Assembly: GCF_000255115.2 (NCBI RefSeq)
Contig: NC_018068.1
Coordinates: 1,583,977 to 1,647,976 of the forward strand
DNA: 64,000 bases
Direction: 5' to 3'
Source: Desulfosporosinus acidiphilus SJ4
GTDB lineage: Bacteria > Bacillota > Desulfitobacteriia > Desulfitobacteriales > Desulfitobacteriaceae
Each line of letters opens with the position of its first letter. Positions within the stretch are counted from its first letter, which is position 1. The notes beneath the pieces are model-generated. The model was not told the DNA's origin and made no database searches. It worked only from the letters and a program-made list of their open reading frames with translations. Shown piece after piece: positions 62,015 through 64,000 of the stretch. The translations under genes were made by a program, and so were the position numbers.

Positions 62015-63016
62015 TCAGCGAGTTTTGAGATTGAGTAAATCCTTGGGATTGCCTAGTGAAAGGACTGTTCCCAAAAAGATAATGACGACTCCGATAATGA
62101 GGTTTGGCGCTAGTTGCAAGTTATTCAGCAGCCAGCCAAAGAAGACGGACCATAAGGCAAAGGTCACACTCAAGCCCATTGTCCTGCCGACTCCGGTCAT
62201 ATTCATAGCGCGATACCAGGATAAAAAGGACGTTCCGCCTACTAAACCGACTACAGCAATATACCAACCGGCAGGGGAAGCAAGGCTAGCCGTAAGAATT
62301 CGGAAAGAGACTCCACCAACCAATGGAAGGATGACAACGATATAAACGAGAAAAGAAGTGGCTTCTCGAATACCAATAGCAATATCAGAATCGACTAAAT
62401 CCATACCGTAAGTAGATAAGACCCCTTCCACAGCCCAACCTAGTGCACCAACGACAGCTAAGCCAATACCGAGATAAAAATGAGGGTAATTTGAACTGTT
62501 GGGCGGCACAAAGCCGACAATAAATGAGCCGAAAATAGCCATAATAATACCGAACCAGAGACGCCGCGATATTTTTTCCTTAAGAAAGACTGATCCGAGG
62601 AGGGCGCCAACGGCCGGATATGCGGCCGTGATTGCGGCTGTATAAGAGGCACCGGCAAAATAGATCCCAAGTAAATTGCCGGACATTCCGATAGGTCCGC
62701 CTAGAATTGCGGCGAGCATAATCATTTTAGCGGGGCGAGTTTTTAAGGTGCGCGCGTAATCTCGCCATTTGCCGTTTATGATATTATAAATAAATAACCA
62801 TAACGCGGCGAACCCATCATGTAAACAGGCTCCAACTAATGGAGCCGCAAAAATACTTTGATTATTTGTAAAAGGGGCTAGCCCAAGAACCATCCCCATT
62901 AAAACCCCGTCCAGCCCCCAGGCGGCACCCGATAATAGTCCTCTGCCGACGCCCTTTTTGGCAAAGGTTAAGTTCCTCTTCTGTAATAGTAATTGTGCAC
63001 TTTGTTCCATTGACAT
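62015..63016 (-). CDS. DMT superfamily (EamA-type) transporter
   Basis: A 333-residue protein with ten membrane helices in two EamA halves: the first includes GAAWGLDGVLMGMVLGLAPF and AYPAVGALLGSVFLKEKISRR, the second ALGWAVEGVLSTYGMDLVDS and GRTMGLSVTFALWSVFFGWL. An N-terminal 25-residue extension is unusual. AAGGAG lies before two in-frame ATGs. It lies beside the choline microcompartment operon and is the nearest transporter; import of choline or export of a product is possible but not shown. Eleven bases separate it from the small HTH gene. Confidence 0.85.
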   Translation of the reverse strand: MSMEQSAQLLLQKRNLTFAKKGVGRGLLSGAAWGLDGVLMGMVLGLAPFTNNQSIFAAPLVGACLHDGFAALWLFIYNIINGKWRDYARTLKTRPAKMIMLAAILGGPIGMSGNLLGIYFAGASYTAAITAAYPAVGALLGSVFLKEKISRRLWFGIIMAIFGSFIVGFVPPNSSNYPHFYLGIGLAVVGALGWAVEGVLSTYGMDLVDSDIAIGIREATSFLVYIVVILPLVGGVSFRILTASLASPAGWYIAVVGLVGGTSFLSWYRAMNMTGVGRTMGLSVTFALWSVFFGWLLNNLQLAPNLIIGVVIIFLGTVLSLGNPKDLLNLKTR

Positions 63017-63052
63017 GTAACTCCTTAAATTAAAGATACCGGTCAGTAGAAT

Positions 63053-63958
63053 TTAAACCGCTTGCCGTTCCTTGGAACAGCAGGCTTTTATTACTCGGAT
63101 AAATTCTTTTTCTACCAGTGAAAGATGGTGCCGGCTAGACCAAATTAAGACGATGGATGCTTCTAGATGAGCACCGTCTATGATTATTTTCCTAATCTTA
63201 TTTGACTTTGCGAACTCATCTGCCATGAATTGCGGAACAAAAGCAATACTTTCACCATTGGATAAGATTTTCTCCATCATTTCTAAATTATCTACCCGGT
63301 AAGAGACATTTATATCACCATATTTTCGCAAGAGACTTGATACACCGCAATTTGTGATATATTCCGTATTGTATAAAAGAACAGGCAGGGAAAGCGCCTG
63401 ATTCAGAGTTATAGTCTTTTGAGTGATTTTGGAGTTTGAACCGGTTATTATGACAAATTCATCTGTGAACAATTCTTTACAGTTAATGTCTTTTGCTTGG
63501 CAAGATTCTTCAGTATTAAAGATAATCCCAAAGTTAGCCTTTCCGGTTTTTACGTCCTGTAATATATTGTTGGACTCTCCGACTTTCAGCAAGGTATTGA
63601 CTTTAGGGTGATTATGTTTGAAGGTTGTTAATATTTCAGGCATTATGGTTATATTAACACTAGGATCAGCGGCCACAGAGATATTTCCATTAAGCTCAAC
63701 AGAGTTGCCTCTCCCTAAGGAGCGGATATCATCAATGATGTTTAATACTTCTTTAGCCTTAATGATAATCGATTCCGCGACTTCAGTTAATTGGGCCCCG
63801 GAGCTTGTACGGGTCAACAGAACGACACCTAGTTCATCTTCAAGTTTGCTGATAGCTGAGCTAAGAGCAGGTTGAGAAATATGGGCACGTTCGGCTGCAA
63901 GTGAAATAGACTTTGATTCTTGGACCGCTACTAAATAGGCTAATTGTTCAAGACGCAT
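63053..63958 (-). CDS. LysR-family transcriptional regulator
   Basis: A 301-residue LysR protein: N-terminal winged helix (residues 1-60: AVQESKSISLAAERAHISQP, ALSSAISKLEDELGVVLL), linker helix, and a two-lobed effector domain from about 90 (GNISVAADPSVNITIMPEIL). GGAGGG precedes the ATG. It is first in the minus-strand operon LysR-EamA-HTH, 36 bases before the transporter. Because it shares the strand with the transporter rather than facing it, autoregulation of the operon is likely; control of the convergent choline operon is possible but unproven. Confidence 0.92.
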   Translation of the reverse strand: MRLEQLAYLVAVQESKSISLAAERAHISQPALSSAISKLEDELGVVLLTRTSSGAQLTEVAESIIIKAKEVLNIIDDIRSLGRGNSVELNGNISVAADPSVNITIMPEILTTFKHNHPKVNTLLKVGESNNILQDVKTGKANFGIIFNTEESCQAKDINCKELFTDEFVIITGSNSKITQKTITLNQALSLPVLLYNTEYITNCGVSSLLRKYGDINVSYRVDNLEMMEKILSNGESIAFVPQFMADEFAKSNKIRKIIIDGAHLEASIVLIWSSRHHLSLVEKEFIRVIKACCSKERQAV

Positions 63959-64000
63959 ATTTCATAACCCTCCACATATTTCATAACCTCCGATAAATGA

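Noticed and set aside
1-64000. CRISPR array, tRNA or rRNA genes
   Set aside because: No regularly spaced direct repeats, cas genes, tRNA-like cloverleaf with CCA-type context or rRNA sequence was recognised.

Overview
The window looks like a chromosomal segment of a low- to mid-GC, spore-forming, anaerobic Firmicute close to the Desulfosporosinus/Desulfitobacterium group. The basis is a SleB-type spore cortex hydrolase, Gram-positive wall proteins (CWB2 repeats, LCP ligase, SEDS protein), strong AGGAGG ribosome binding sites with frequent TTG/GTG starts, cobalamin and lysine riboswitches of Firmicute type, and a glycyl-radical microcompartment locus of the type I choline kind. The genus is inferred from gene content, not from an rRNA.

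Layout. 1-4.5 kb: the end of a KimA/APC-type permease, a small zinc-ribbon gene, then a cobalamin riboswitch driving a cobalt ECF transporter (cbiMNQO). 4.5-30 kb: an accessory region of cell-wall proteins (two CWB2 proteins, SEDS, LCP), a tandem YibE/F pair, PspA and Tim44-like membrane-stress genes, sleB, and many decayed genes: three Nramp fragments, one CDF fragment, a dltB fragment, a frameshifted copy of an mntR-like gene and an IS91-type element with a nonsense codon. An intact Nramp gene (mntH) and a divergent DtxR/MntR-type regulator remain. A lysine riboswitch precedes an APC permease at 28.4-30.1 kb, which points to lysine as its substrate.

30.5-38.1 kb is a six-gene exopolysaccharide operon with the same order as Bacillus subtilis ydaJKLMN: GH8-like hydrolase, degenerate GGDEF receptor, DUF2334 protein, BcsA-like glycosyltransferase, BcsB-like protein, plus an added fibronectin-III protein. 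The GGDEF motif is lost but the RxxD inhibitory site is kept, so c-di-GMP control is likely. Next to it lie two chemoreceptors, a CheV, and a PilZ protein.

46.5-61.4 kb is a complete bacterial microcompartment operon, all on the + strand: seven BMC-domain hexamer/trimer-type shell genes plus one EutN-type vertex gene, choline trimethylamine-lyase CutC (all key residues present with a constant +3 offset to my memory of the Desulfovibrio numbering), its activase CutD, two aldehyde dehydrogenases, PduL, PduS, PduT, EutJ, EutP, EutQ and EutT-like proteins. The inferred pathway is choline to trimethylamine plus acetaldehyde, acetaldehyde to acetyl-CoA (the Cys-containing dehydrogenase), then acetyl-phosphate (PduL), with electrons leaving by PduS/PduT. 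No alcohol dehydrogenase is present in the locus. The upstream dehydrogenase has Ser where the catalytic Cys should be, and one shell protein carries a C-terminal SAP/Rho-N-like domain. A convergent LysR - EamA transporter - small HTH operon closes the window.

Other items worth attention are a three-copy dispersed hairpin repeat, a highly structured untranslated stretch after the microcompartment operon, a GH8-like gene without a usable start codon for its signal anchor, and an MntR-type regulator in which one metal ligand is replaced.
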